Below, piece by piece: positions 45,000 to 53,871 of a stretch of DNA of 64,000 bases. Source of the DNA: JAZKDW01 sp040387375 (GTDB lineage Bacteria > Pseudomonadota > Gammaproteobacteria > Burkholderiales > Burkholderiaceae_D); contig JAZKDW010000015.1 of NCBI GenBank assembly GCA_040387375.1, positions 248,001-312,000 of the forward strand, read 5' to 3'. Each line of letters begins with the position of its first letter. Positions within the stretch are counted from its first letter, which is position 1. The translations under genes and the position numbers were made by a program. The notes below the pieces were generated by a model. The model saw only the letters and a program-made list of their open reading frames with translations. It had not been told where the DNA came from and did not search any database.

Positions 45000-45536
45000 T
45001 TACCACATCAAGTCGTCCGGGATCTGGAAGGCGGCATATGGATCGTCCGCATCGATCTCGGTGCTGGCCTTGTTCACCCGCACCACGAGAGAAGCATCGC
45101 GCTCGGCGATCTTGTCGGCAATAATCCTGGGCACCAATTCGGTGGCGCCGCCGTGGCAGACGATCACCAGCCGCCCGGCCATTAAATGCGCCTGGACCGC
45201 GGCCGACACATACAAGCGTTCGATCTTCTTGTCGTGAGTAAAATTGTAGGCGATGTCGCCGGCGCCCTTGCTCTGGCGATTCTTTTGCACCATCTGGGAA
45301 ATTTGCGCCATGATTGCCTTTTGGGTGGCGGCCGCATCGCGCTGGGCATTGAGTTCGCGTGCCCGCTCGGCATTCTTGCGTTGTGTATCGAGTGCGGCGA
45401 GGCGCGATTCATCGACACTTTTCATGCCAGTCTGACGCTCGACCTTCTTCTGCTTGCTCTTTTCCTGGTGGGCCAGCTTGACTTTGTTTTTGTCGACCAG
45501 GCCAGCTTTCAAAAACTGCTCTTGTAATGAGACCAT
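45000..45536 (-). CDS. DUF2058 (YaiL-like) protein
   Basis: A 178-aa basic, coiled-coil-rich protein. The conserved start MVSLQEQFLKAGLVDKNKV and the C-terminal IERLYVSAAVQAHLMAGRLV block match DUF2058/YaiL. The function is unknown; YaiL has been linked to nucleic-acid contexts only loosely. GGAG lies 8 nt before the ATG at 45536; the frame continues upstream to 45806 without family sequence. Confidence 0.9.
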   Translation of the reverse strand: MVSLQEQFLKAGLVDKNKVKLAHQEKSKQKKVERQTGMKSVDESRLAALDTQRKNAERARELNAQRDAAATQKAIMAQISQMVQKNRQSKGAGDIAYNFTHDKKIERLYVSAAVQAHLMAGRLVIVCHGGATELVPRIIADKIAERDASLVVRVNKASTEIDADDPYAAFQIPDDLMW

Positions 45537-45677
45537 CTGTGCTACTCCGAAAATAGGGTCCGCCGACCCAGGCCGCGGCGCGGGGCAGTGGGAAGACGCT
45601 AGCATAGCAAAAATGTCGCCTCGGCAAAGCAGCGATCGTGGCCTTGCTGGCGCTCCTGACCCAAGAGCCGGAAGGCC

Positions 45678-46010
45678 ATGAGTGCAGAGGACCCGAAAGT
45701 ACCTAAGGGGGCTGGTTCGGACATGCGTCATGATGGAGGCGGGCTGAAGGGCGCACGGGTCAAAATCGATGGCAGCGATGGTCGCGAATTCAGGCAAGAG
45801 CTTCAACGATATTTAAAGCAGAAGCTCAAGCCAGGAGCAATAGAGTCGATTAAATTGGTCGACTCACAAAAAGACAATCTCATTCAGCTTGCTGATATGG
45901 CTGTGGGAGCAATTGCGCGGTCATTTCGGGGTTCCGAGGAACGCAACAAAGCCAGCCGCTGGCGAAATGCGTTGGCGGGGAAAATAGCGGATTTATGGGA
46001 ATTTGAATAA
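45678..46010 (+). pseudogene. DUF3800 C-terminal fragment
   Basis: The last ~85 residues of this 110-codon frame (VKIDGSDGREFRQELQRYL, then ESIKLVDSQKDNLIQLADMA) match the C-terminal third of DUF3800, an RNase-H-like family often found with mobile or defence genes. The N-terminal part with the catalytic Asp residues is missing and replaced by unrelated Gly/Lys-rich sequence. GGAAGG precedes the ATG, so the fragment might still be translated. Confidence 0.65.
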
Positions 46011-46349
46011 AAAGGGTGCCGCTATATCCTAGACTGGCGTAATCAGCCAAGCACACCATCCGGTGACGATTCGGAATATAGCGACTGGGTCAAATGAAGA
46101 TAGTGGGTCCGATATCGGAAGTCAATCCGAAATATAGAGAAAGCTATACATTCCCACATCTACATAATTAAAAGAATTAAAAGCAAGAAATATATTTGCA
46201 ATCTTGCAGTTCTTTTCGCTATGGATGCACCTCAGCTCGACTTTATCCATTCCTGAATACCGCAACTCTTGCCAAACCCGCTGGAACTGTTATAGAGGTC
46301 AAACCTGGTGGGATCGGCATGAAGACATTGTGATGCAAGCTCAGTCTGG

Positions 46350-46369
46350 GTTCCCTCTTGCGAGGGAAC
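46350..46369. repeat. dRS3-like 20-bp palindrome, copy 1
   Basis: GTTCCCTCTTGCGAGGGAAC. Its core TTCCC-N8-GGGAA is the reverse complement of copy 2, so the two copies are inverted relative to each other. Confidence 0.7.
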
Positions 46370-46409
46370 GACGGTAGTAATTGGGTCGATCTCCCATCCA
46401 GCCACCGTC

Positions 46410-46429
46410 ATTCCCTCGCAAGAGGGAAT
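46410..46429. repeat. dRS3-like 20-bp palindrome, copy 2
   Basis: ATTCCCTCGCAAGAGGGAAT fits the Neisseria dRS3 consensus ATTCCC-N8-GGGAAT exactly. A degenerate third copy (CCCTCGCAAGAG) follows at about 46438-46449. Confidence 0.7.
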
Positions 46430-46644
46430 CCATAACCCCCTCGCAAGAGAAGCACGGCGATATCCCCCAGGCTCGATTTTATCCATTGTGGATGCGATGA
46501 CTTAACGCAAACCCGACTGGCCATGAATATTGTTCACCCTCGCAACCACCGTAACCGATTTTGGCATTAATCTGGAATATCCGGTCACGATACAGGAATC
46601 GTCGATCACGTTCATTGGAACACCCATTTGAGGAGCCAAGGAAT

Positions 46645-47472
46645 TCAAGCCATCCCTGCCAGTTCCGCCTGTAACATCCGCAGGCCGTTTAACGCACCTG
46701 TGGGCAGCGCGATATCCGAGCCCCGATGGACCTCTGACTCTCGCGGATTGATACGAATCAGTGGCGCCTTGAATACCTCACCTAGCCGACGCACCGAGGG
46801 TATGGCGGTCCCGGCTCCACTCTCGATCACGACCGGACGCTGTACCGAGCTTACCCATGTCTGCAGGCGCGCATGCTGCATTTCCATGCGATCCGGCACC
46901 CAGTCACCATCGTTGAACATCAGAATATTTGGCCGGGCAAGCTCGCCACAATGCGGACAGCGAGGCATTTCGGAAACCATCCGGCACCGTGCATGGTCGA
47001 CTACAGGCGCCACGTCATCCGCCGGCCAGATTGCACTGGTACAGGCGTTCATGCACTGCAGATGGTGGATCGAACCGTGGCATTCGACCAGACGTTCCGG
47101 ATCGAAGTCGGCCTTCTGGAACTGGCCGTCCACATTACTGGTGAAGACAAAGCAGCCTTTTTCCATCCGCGCCGCCATTTCCAGCAAGATGGCAAAACCC
47201 TCATGCGGTACCGTGTCCCGATACAGCTGCAACCGATGTCCATAGAAACCCCATGCAAGCGCCGGGTCATCGCGAAACGCCACCGGACTGGCTATCGCGG
47301 TGAATTCGATTCCTGCCTTTGCCAGCGGCGGATAAGCTTTCCAGAATCCCTGGTTTCCACGGAAGTCCGGTAATCCGGAGTCGACACCTATTCCGGCGCC
47401 GGCAGTGATCAGCAGTCCATCCGCCTGCCGTATGAAGTCGGCAGCGGCATGCAGGGGTTCCATATCGTTCAT
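46645..47472 (-). CDS. SIR2 family NAD-dependent protein deacylase
   Basis: A 275-aa sirtuin. The NAD-binding motif is GAGIGVDSGLPDFRG, the catalytic His is in CHGSIHHLQC, the zinc ligands are in CMNAC and CPHCGELARPNILMFND, and the C-terminal ESGAGTAIPS closes the Rossmann fold. Sirtuins remove acyl groups from lysines using NAD. The sequence is closer to a divergent bacterial clade than to CobB, judged by the spacing (my impression). The neighbourhood is scarred, but this gene appears intact. Confidence 0.88.
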   Translation of the reverse strand: MNDMEPLHAAADFIRQADGLLITAGAGIGVDSGLPDFRGNQGFWKAYPPLAKAGIEFTAIASPVAFRDDPALAWGFYGHRLQLYRDTVPHEGFAILLEMAARMEKGCFVFTSNVDGQFQKADFDPERLVECHGSIHHLQCMNACTSAIWPADDVAPVVDHARCRMVSEMPRCPHCGELARPNILMFNDGDWVPDRMEMQHARLQTWVSSVQRPVVIESGAGTAIPSVRRLGEVFKAPLIRINPRESEVHRGSDIALPTGALNGLRMLQAELAGMA

Positions 47473-47593
47473 GTTAATGAGAGGGTGGACAACGCTTTCA
47501 CTATACGCGGTGGAGCGACAGGGCTGATCGTAGCGGGCCGATCGACCGGAACATTCCCGCCATTTTTATTTCTAATGTTGTTTGGAGATCATC

Positions 47594-47782
47594 ATGCAAA
47601 ACGACAATTCAAAGGTGCCGGATCAACCCGCCGAGGACAAACGTGATAATCGCAAAACTGAAGACAAGGGCAATCTGAAACAAGCCGTCGAGACAGGTTT
47701 GCCCCCGGGCATCAGTCCTGAGCAAGCAAAGGACCCTGGCAAAAACGCACCAGACAAAGGGCCTGCCGACAATCGTTCCTGA
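47594..47782 (+). CDS. Small hydrophilic hypothetical protein (62 aa)
   Basis: A highly charged, probably disordered peptide (MQNDNSKVPDQPAEDKRDNR...) with no hydrophobic segment or cysteine. GGAG lies 6 nt before the ATG. Such small disordered genes are common in Oxalobacteraceae and resemble stress-associated hydrophilins, but no family can be named. Confidence 0.55.
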   Translation: MQNDNSKVPDQPAEDKRDNRKTEDKGNLKQAVETGLPPGISPEQAKDPGKNAPDKGPADNRS

Positions 47783-47830
47783 ACCGGTCTGCGCTATTTC
47801 CTGCGGATGACATACGGCCCATAAGCGCGG

Positions 47831-48078
47831 TTAACCGGCTTTCGCGTGCGCATCCAGAAACGCGCGAAACGCAGTCAGCCCGCGGGTTGGTGTTTTGTTC
47901 CGATGCAGCGCAATCGAAAATGATCGGCGAATCACCGGCAATTTTGCCTTGATCGCAACCAGCCGCCCCTGTTCCAGTTCATCGGCCACCACATGACGCG
48001 ACAGGCAACTGATCCCGTACCCATTGAGCAAGGTACGGCGGATGGCTTCAGAGTTGCCGAGTTCGAGCGCGATATGCA
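47831..48078 (-). pseudogene. LysR-type regulator, C-terminal remnant
   Basis: The minus strand encodes LHIALELGNSEAIRRTLLNG, then the LysR effector-domain tail YGISCLSRHVVADELEQGRL. The N-terminal HTH and most of the effector domain are missing; the frame is cut at about 48078, where dmsC-like sequence of the opposite strand starts. Confidence 0.75.
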
Positions 48079-48087
48079 GCGTGCCGA

Positions 48088-48513
48088 GGCCGCTACCTGG
48101 TCAGGATCTATGGGACAAGCGCGATCGTGCTGACCATGGCCGCACTGCTTGGCCACTGCGCATCGTTATATCGCAATGCCCGCATCAAGCCGAAATCGAC
48201 CTTGCAGACAGCGACCGGCATCCGCCATCCGCGCATCGTGCAAAAAGCGCAAGGGGCCATGGGCGGCTCGTTCAACACGCGCGAATTTTTCCATCACAAG
48301 AGCCGGTTATTTTTCCGTTCGGTAAAATGGATTTTCCTGGTGCTGGTTTTCCCTGTGCCTGCCATGCTCCTCGGCAGCGGCCTGGCCGGCACTTCCGCGC
48401 TGGTGCTGGTCGCCGCTTTCAGCGTCCAGTACGCCGGCCTGATCGCAGAGCGCTGGTTCTTTTTTGCGCAAGCAAATCACCCTCAAAATCTGTACTATCA
48501 GCAAATTTCCTGA
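48088..48513 (+). pseudogene. DmsC-like anchor subunit, C-terminal remnant
   Basis: About 140 codons match the C-terminal half of the dimethyl-sulfoxide-reductase membrane anchor DmsC: SLYRNARIKPKSTLQTATG, then GSFNTREFFH and the end HPQNLYYQQIS, with three hydrophobic segments. The N-terminal half and the partner genes dmsA/dmsB are absent. The left edge coincides with the truncated LysR gene, so a deletion joined the two. Confidence 0.75.
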
Positions 48514-48556
48514 ACGGTATCATGATCCCTGCGCATTATTGACTGAATAAAAAGGA

Positions 48557-50239
48557 TTGATCATCAACATCCGGCAACTCTTCCCCTTTCTGCATTGGCC
48601 GCGTCCGACGGCAATTTCGCTCAGGCGCGATGCATGGGCCGGCATCACCGTCGGCCTGGTCCTGATTCCGCAGGCAATTGCGTATGCGACCCTGGCCGGC
48701 ATGCCGCCGCAAACAGGTCTGTACGCCGCTTTGCTTCCAAGCATTATCGGCATACTCTGGGGTTCTTCCGCGCTGCTGGCCGTCGGACCGGTTGCCTTGA
48801 CCGGCTTGCTGACATTCGGCTCGCTCGCGCCGATGGCTGTGCCGGGCAGCGCGCAATGGGTGGTGCTGGCGATCTGGCTGGCGCTGTACGCGGGCGCCAT
48901 CCAGTTCCTGCTCGGCGCGTTCAGGCTCGGACGCATTGCCGATATCGTGTCGCAACCGGTGGTGACCGGATTTATCAACGCGGCGGCGCTGATCATCATC
49001 ATTTCACAGTTGCCGGCGCTGCTGGGCATTGGTTTATCGTTTGAAAAGCTTCGTCAGGTGGCGGCCGGTTCGATGAGCGAGGGCATGCTGATGACTTGCA
49101 TTTTCGGATTTTCTTCACTGGCCTTGCTGCTGGCCTTCAAGCGTTTCCTGCCACGTTTTCCCGGCATGCTGGCCGTCACGATATTGGGCATATCGGCCAG
49201 CCAGGCATTGGACTATGCAGGCCACGGCGGCGCCATCATCGGCGCCATCCCGGGAGGTATTGCCCCTCTTGCATTGCCTATGGCGATCTCTTTCGAAAGC
49301 CATCAGGAACTATGGCCCGCAGCGCTGATCCTGGCCTTGATCAGCTTTACCGAAGCGATGTCAAGCTGCCGGGTCCTGGCCCGCAAGCGCAATGAGCAAT
49401 GGGATGAAAATCAGGAACTGATCGGCCAGGGACTGGCAAAAATCACCAGTGGCTTCAGCGGCGCGTTTCCGGTGAGCGGATCGTTTTCCCGTTCCGCGCT
49501 TAATCTATATGCAGGCGCCACGAGTGCGTGGTCGACCCTGTTTTCCGCGCTGTGCGTGTTGTGCTGCCTGTTGTTCCTGATGGATTTCCTGTTCTACCTG
49601 CCGCGCGCGGTACTGGCGGCAATGATCATGGTGCCGGTGTTCGGACTGGTGGATTGGCGGGCAATGCGCCGGCTTTTTTCCATCTCGCGCGATGAGGGTC
49701 TGATCGCCGTCGTGACCTTCGCGGTAACGCTGTTGTCGGCGCCGCGTCTGCATTGGGGCATTTTTGTGGGTGTTGGACTGACGATGGTGTCCTTCCTGTA
49801 CCGGCGCGCGCATCCGCGCATCGTGGAAGTCAGCCAGCATGGGGATGGAACCCTGCGTGATCGCAGCCGGTTCAACCTGCCGCCGCTTGCGCCTGACCTG
49901 CTTGCGGTGCGCCTCGATTCCGCGCTTAATTTCCTGACCGCGGCAATGCTGGAGCGTTATATTACCGAGCGCATTCGTGCCGACGGCCAGCTGCGACGGG
50001 TGATGCTGTGTGCCAGTTCGATCAATGATATTGACGTCAGCGGCGTCGAGATCCTGGAGGCTCTACACAGGACCTTGCAGGAAAAGGGCATGGTCCTGTA
50101 CGTAACGGCCATCAAGAAGCAGGTGTGGGATGTGCTTGACCGGGCCGGCCTGATCAAGATGCTGGGAAGCGAACACCTGTTTGCGACTGATGCCGAAGCG
50201 ATTCAGAAAATGTGCCAGGCTGCCGATGCGTCCGCTTGA
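48557..50239 (+). CDS. SulP family anion transporter with STAS domain
   Basis: A 560-aa inner-membrane permease. The N-terminal SulP signature LVLIPQAIAYATLAGMPPQTGLYAALLP is near residues 35-62, about 10-12 membrane segments follow to about residue 410, and a C-terminal cytosolic STAS domain (about 430-545) has SSINDIDVSGVEILEAL. SulP proteins carry sulfate, bicarbonate or dicarboxylates. The TTG at 48557 directly follows AAAGGA, which is tight for a start; no better in-frame start is visible. Confidence 0.9.
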   Translation: MIINIRQLFPFLHWPRPTAISLRRDAWAGITVGLVLIPQAIAYATLAGMPPQTGLYAALLPSIIGILWGSSALLAVGPVALTGLLTFGSLAPMAVPGSAQWVVLAIWLALYAGAIQFLLGAFRLGRIADIVSQPVVTGFINAAALIIIISQLPALLGIGLSFEKLRQVAAGSMSEGMLMTCIFGFSSLALLLAFKRFLPRFPGMLAVTILGISASQALDYAGHGGAIIGAIPGGIAPLALPMAISFESHQELWPAALILALISFTEAMSSCRVLARKRNEQWDENQELIGQGLAKITSGFSGAFPVSGSFSRSALNLYAGATSAWSTLFSALCVLCCLLFLMDFLFYLPRAVLAAMIMVPVFGLVDWRAMRRLFSISRDEGLIAVVTFAVTLLSAPRLHWGIFVGVGLTMVSFLYRRAHPRIVEVSQHGDGTLRDRSRFNLPPLAPDLLAVRLDSALNFLTAAMLERYITERIRADGQLRRVMLCASSINDIDVSGVEILEALHRTLQEKGMVLYVTAIKKQVWDVLDRAGLIKMLGSEHLFATDAEAIQKMCQAADASA

Positions 50240-50255
50240 GATTGCATGTTCCGAC

Positions 50256-50822
50256 TCAGGACAGCAGCCTGCTGTGCCGCGGCAGCCTGGCGGCAAGATA
50301 CTCGTGCTGATCGGCCAGCACATTCCTGCCGCTGAGCAGATAGTGTTCGGCGCGGCATGGAATGTACGGTACAAACAGCAGCGGCCGGAAGCTATCCACC
50401 AGCTTGTCCGCCTTTTCCTGGTTGCAGTCCCGGCATGAGGTGACGCAATTCATCCAGGTATCCTTGCCGCCGCGTCTCTGTGCAAGCACGTGGTCGCGTG
50501 ACAGGTCCTTGTGCGCAAAACGATTGCCGCAATACGCGCAGGTGTAGCGGTCGCGCTTGAACAGCAGATGATTCTGATTGCCGAGGGGTAGGTCGGCGCG
50601 CAGCATGCGCGCCATGATTTCACTGCCGGCGATGGCGATGATGGGCTTGACCGTAATCCTGGACTGCACGCCGGCGCGCGAATAACCGCCGCGGAAGACC
50701 TGATTCCGCTCACCTAGCTCCCACGCCACTTTTCCGGCAGCGTAGTACAGCACGGCGTCTTCCGGAGAAATCCAGTCGAATGGATTTCCGGCGATATCGA
50801 GCGCGAGGATATGAGCAATCAT
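50256..50822 (-). CDS. HNH endonuclease family protein
   Basis: A 188-aa protein with an HNH motif in its C-terminal half: Cys95-x2-Cys98 (CAYCG), Asp110-His111 (RDHVLAQRRGGKD), Asn125 and Cys130-x2-Cys133 (CRDCN). The N-terminal 80 residues have conserved text such as ALDIAGNPFDWISPEDAV. Such stand-alone HNH proteins are common near core genes and their role is unclear (repair or defence). The ATG at 50822 is chosen because AGGTG lies 6 nt upstream. Confidence 0.88.
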   Translation of the reverse strand: MIAHILALDIAGNPFDWISPEDAVLYYAAGKVAWELGERNQVFRGGYSRAGVQSRITVKPIIAIAGSEIMARMLRADLPLGNQNHLLFKRDRYTCAYCGNRFAHKDLSRDHVLAQRRGGKDTWMNCVTSCRDCNQEKADKLVDSFRPLLFVPYIPCRAEHYLLSGRNVLADQHEYLAARLPRHSRLLS

Positions 50823-51200
50823 TGCTGCACCTGTCTCTCCCTGAGGAACACTGCACATGGCGATGGCGATAAAGCGGAAAGCTTCTTGACACGTGCCGGG
50901 CAAATCCGAACTTGCGCCGGTATCGATGTCGGGAGCGGTTTTCCGTTGAACCGTAGACAGATAATAGTACGGATTCTGTCGTGTGATCAAATGGAGATGA
51001 TGCAATACCCGCATGCGTTGCGATTGCGTGAAGGAACGTGTTACCGACGCCGGGAATTCAGAAGGCTCGCTGGAAACCTTCCTGTTGACGAAAATTTCTT
51101 TGCTTGTTCAGGTTGCGCTGGCATCGCATGCGGGCTGTGAAGGGTGCGCGAGCTGGCATCAAAAATATGATCCGGGCCCAGAGTTACTTGGCGGTAGTGT
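50823..51200. other. Intergenic region between HNH and TetR genes
   Basis: A 378-bp spacer. The HNH promoter should lie near its left end on the minus strand; I see no other gene. Confidence 0.5.
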
Positions 51201-51875
51201 CTATACCCGATTTGCGATCTGTTGATTGCCACACCTATGCTTCATGTTGTCAATAAAGCCTCCAATCAGGGCTTCAATGATGGCATCGACGTTCTTGGGG
51301 ATCCCGGATTTATATACCCATTTGCGCATGCCCAGATAAAAAATACTGGCATGTAGTGCCCATACAAGTTCAATTTCTATCTCCGCCGATTCATTATCAA
51401 CCGGTGCGGGAAGACAATATGCATGCCGCACTTCGGCCACAACCGTAACGAAGATCTGCTCACGCAATAATTTGAACAGACGGTTATTAATGCCTTCTTG
51501 TTTCAGGCCGGCGAAAATCAGGATTCGTACCCAGTCCTTTTGGAGAACGCTTTTGGCATAATCAAGATAATATTGCTTCAGGCGCTGTTCCATCGGGACG
51601 GTCCTGTCGCGCAGTTGCTCTTCCCACAATGGGTTCCATTTCGCCAGGTAGACCTCTTTATAAACGCGGTCAACGATAGCCTGCTTGTTTGGAAAATACT
51701 TATAAAGGAGGGATTGGGTGATGCCAATATGCTGGGCGAGATCCCGCGTGCTGCCCTCAAAACCCTCTTGGGCGAAATATTCGACTGCCTTTTGAACGAT
51801 CAACTGTTCGCGCTCAATCGTATCCATCCGAGGTGCTCGGACTTTATGTGGAGCTGATACTTTTTGTACTGTCAT
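51201..51875 (-). CDS. TetR/AcrR family transcriptional regulator
   Basis: A 224-aa repressor-type regulator. The N-terminal HTH is in AVEYFAQEGFEGSTRDLAQH followed by IGITQSLLYKYFPNKQAIVDRV; the C-terminal ligand domain is helical. It lies at the end of the minus-strand group flavin reductase-Gfo-TetR and is the natural candidate to control the divergent catabolic promoter at 53606-53871. The frame extends to 52001, but the ATG at 51875 precedes the conserved region; 51890 is also possible. Confidence 0.88.
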   Translation of the reverse strand: MTVQKVSAPHKVRAPRMDTIEREQLIVQKAVEYFAQEGFEGSTRDLAQHIGITQSLLYKYFPNKQAIVDRVYKEVYLAKWNPLWEEQLRDRTVPMEQRLKQYYLDYAKSVLQKDWVRILIFAGLKQEGINNRLFKLLREQIFVTVVAEVRHAYCLPAPVDNESAEIEIELVWALHASIFYLGMRKWVYKSGIPKNVDAIIEALIGGFIDNMKHRCGNQQIANRV

Positions 51876-52037
51876 GGTTTGAGGGAGCATTTGTTGGGCA
51901 CATCGGGCGCCGTGCCGTAATGCGTTTACATTCATCGATTTTAACAAGTATCTGCCTACAAATGCGGCATCGAACATTCCTCGGCACGTGGCCGACGACA
52001 TCCCTCCCTGCGTGTCGCCAGTGCCAGGGAACCGGCT

Positions 52038-53057
52038 CTACATGCCGTCGACGTTTACCGATCTTGCGTGGACAATATTTCCATTAAGTGTCGACTCGAA
52101 GACAGCCTCAAGCGCGGCTACCGTATCAAGCATCTCTTGCAGAGGCACCGGATAATCCTTCTGGGTACCTCGAACCGCGTCTGCAAATGCTTCAAGATTG
52201 GTTAACACCGGTGAAGCCACAGGATAATCCGTAATCGTTGGCTGTCCGCTTGCCGACGAACGCAGCATCGTCCATCCGGTAGGCGCCTCAACATGGGATT
52301 TATCGCGAATTTCAATCCATCCGCGCGAGCCGAACACGGTGAAGCGTGAATAAAATGGCGTCGCCAGATTTGCATTGATTGCCGCCACCGCGCCGTTCGA
52401 CAAACTGATATTCGACGAAAGGCTGTCCCCCGATTCGAATCCGGTTACCAGCGACCGGTTGGTGGCATACACCTCGCGCGCACCTTTGCCCAAACTCACC
52501 GACAAATCAAGCAGATGTATGCCGGTTGCAGTCATCGGCCCACAGGCAGCTTCGGCACGCGACAAACGCCAATTGTCCGGTGCAAGGGCAAGAAACTTGT
52601 CATGACTGAAGTTGCCCTCGATTTGCAGCAGTTCGCCCAGCACGCCGTCCCTGAAAAGATTTTGGAGCAAAACCATGGGCGGCTCGAACCGTCTCTCGTG
52701 GCCGATTCCCAAGCGTACGTCTTGTGCAATGCACGCCTTTACCGCGCGAGTCGCAGCATCCAGCGATAGTGCAAGGGGCTTTTCGCAAAACACATGCTTG
52801 CCGGCGGATGCGGCCTTGATAATCTGTTCTTCGTGGAACCGATGCGGCGACGTCAATATCACGACATCAACGTCACGTTCTCCCAGTACATCTTCAAAAT
52901 TCTCGTAATACCGGATTCCCGCTTGCTCGCAGAATGCTCTACCGGCTTCCTGATTCGGCTCCACAGCGGCGATAACACGTATCTTCCCGCTGGCCTCCAG
53001 CGTTTTGGTGATGATCTTTCCCCACCATCCCAATCCTACAATCGCAGCATGGACCAT
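52038..53057 (-). CDS. Gfo/Idh/MocA family oxidoreductase (copy 1)
   Basis: A 339-aa NAD(P)-dependent dehydrogenase. The N-terminal Rossmann motif is AAIVGLGWWGKIITK, the cofactor/catalytic Lys lies in FCEKPLAL, and the catalytic His is in GIHLLDLS. Family members oxidise polyols, sugars, inositols or cyclic diols. It is co-directional with flavin reductase (44 bp upstream) and TetR (downstream). It is not closely similar to the two other copies in this cluster, so three distinct steps are more likely than recent duplication. Confidence 0.9.
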   Translation of the reverse strand: MVHAAIVGLGWWGKIITKTLEASGKIRVIAAVEPNQEAGRAFCEQAGIRYYENFEDVLGERDVDVVILTSPHRFHEEQIIKAASAGKHVFCEKPLALSLDAATRAVKACIAQDVRLGIGHERRFEPPMVLLQNLFRDGVLGELLQIEGNFSHDKFLALAPDNWRLSRAEAACGPMTATGIHLLDLSVSLGKGAREVYATNRSLVTGFESGDSLSSNISLSNGAVAAINANLATPFYSRFTVFGSRGWIEIRDKSHVEAPTGWTMLRSSASGQPTITDYPVASPVLTNLEAFADAVRGTQKDYPVPLQEMLDTVAALEAVFESTLNGNIVHARSVNVDGM

Positions 53058-53101
53058 GTTTTCTCCTTAAATAAAGTTGATTGAATCGGACCGCTGCGCA
53101 A

Positions 53102-53605
53102 CTAAGGGCGCAGGTACTGTCCTTTCCAGAAAAATAAAGGACGCGTGTCGGCATCGTGGGTAAAGCGCAGTACCCGTGCCAGGAAAATTGTATGGTCGCC
53201 GCCGTAAAGCTGATAATCGTTACGGCAGACGAAATGTCCCGCGGTTCCAGCTAATACTGGAATGCCTTCTTCGGTAGTAGAGAAATCAACTCCATCAAAC
53301 TTATCAGGACTGGAGCGCGCAAAACGGTCGGAAAGGTCGGACTGCTGTGCCGATAGCACGTTCACCACAAAATGTGGCGCCCGCTGGAATACGCGGTTGC
53401 TGGGTGCGCCGCAGGATTGCGACCAGAGAATCAGCGGCGGATCCAGCGAGACCGCATTGAAAGAACTGACTGTCACCCCGTACAGTTTTCCGCTGTCGTC
53501 GCGTGTGGTAATGACCGTCACTCCGGTGCCAAATGTGCCGAGCGCATTGCGAAAATCGCGTTGATCAAATTCCGTTAATTCGTCAACTGTTGCTCTTGCA
53601 TTCAT
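53102..53605 (-). CDS. Flavin reductase (HpaC/two-component monooxygenase type)
   Basis: A 167-aa flavin reductase domain protein. The FMN-binding text FRNALGTFGTGVTVITTRD and GVTVSSFNAVSLDPPLILW, and the end YLARVLRF-like IFLARVLRFTH, are typical. It reduces FMN/FAD with NAD(P)H and supplies it to a partner monooxygenase. The divergent LLM monooxygenase gene starts 266 bp away and is the expected partner. Confidence 0.92.
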   Translation of the reverse strand: MNARATVDELTEFDQRDFRNALGTFGTGVTVITTRDDSGKLYGVTVSSFNAVSLDPPLILWSQSCGAPSNRVFQRAPHFVVNVLSAQQSDLSDRFARSSPDKFDGVDFSTTEEGIPVLAGTAGHFVCRNDYQLYGGDHTIFLARVLRFTHDADTRPLFFWKGQYLRP

Positions 53606-53643
53606 GATGTTTCTCCTGAATCGGCGAATCGGCTAAAACCCGC

Positions 53644-53665
53644 GATCATAATGATCGATTGATCA
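53644..53665. promoter_or_regulatory. Overlapping palindromes, putative TetR operator
   Basis: GATCATAATGATC (53644-53656, perfect 6-1-6) overlaps TGATCGATTGATCA (53652-53665, perfect 5-4-5). They lie 38 bp upstream of the flavin reductase start in the divergent spacer between the two arms of the catabolic cluster, the position expected for an operator controlling both. Binding by the local TetR regulator is inference. Confidence 0.5.
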
Positions 53666-53871
53666 CTGAAAGTCAATGGAAACCAACGGGATGCAATTCG
53701 CATCGACATCTCATGTAATGCCTGGCTTCTTTCTTCGCGCAATTCTGGAGCATCGATATATATACAAAGGCGGCAGGTCCATTGTCAACTTCTCCCCTTG
53801 CCTGCCTAATTTAAAAATAACGCTTGCAAAACAAAATCAACACAATTAAAGTGATCAAACGATCTTTAAAT

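Larger units (their letters stand above)
46235..46487. repeat. Segment bounded by 17-bp direct repeats
   Basis: GCTCGACTTTATCCATT (46235-46251) and GCTCGATTTTATCCATT (46471-46487) are direct repeats with one mismatch, about 236 bp apart. They enclose the dRS3-like palindromes. This may be a small mobile or rearranged cassette. No credible gene lies inside; the only frame reads through the repeats. Confidence 0.6.

Noticed and set aside
45537..45806. N-terminal extension of the DUF2058 frame
   Set aside because: It has no family sequence, while the ATG at 45536 has a good ribosome-binding site and the conserved start.
46232..46486. 84-codon minus-strand frame through the dRS3-like repeats
   Set aside because: It is made of the repeat sequence itself; palindromes and direct repeats explain the open frame.
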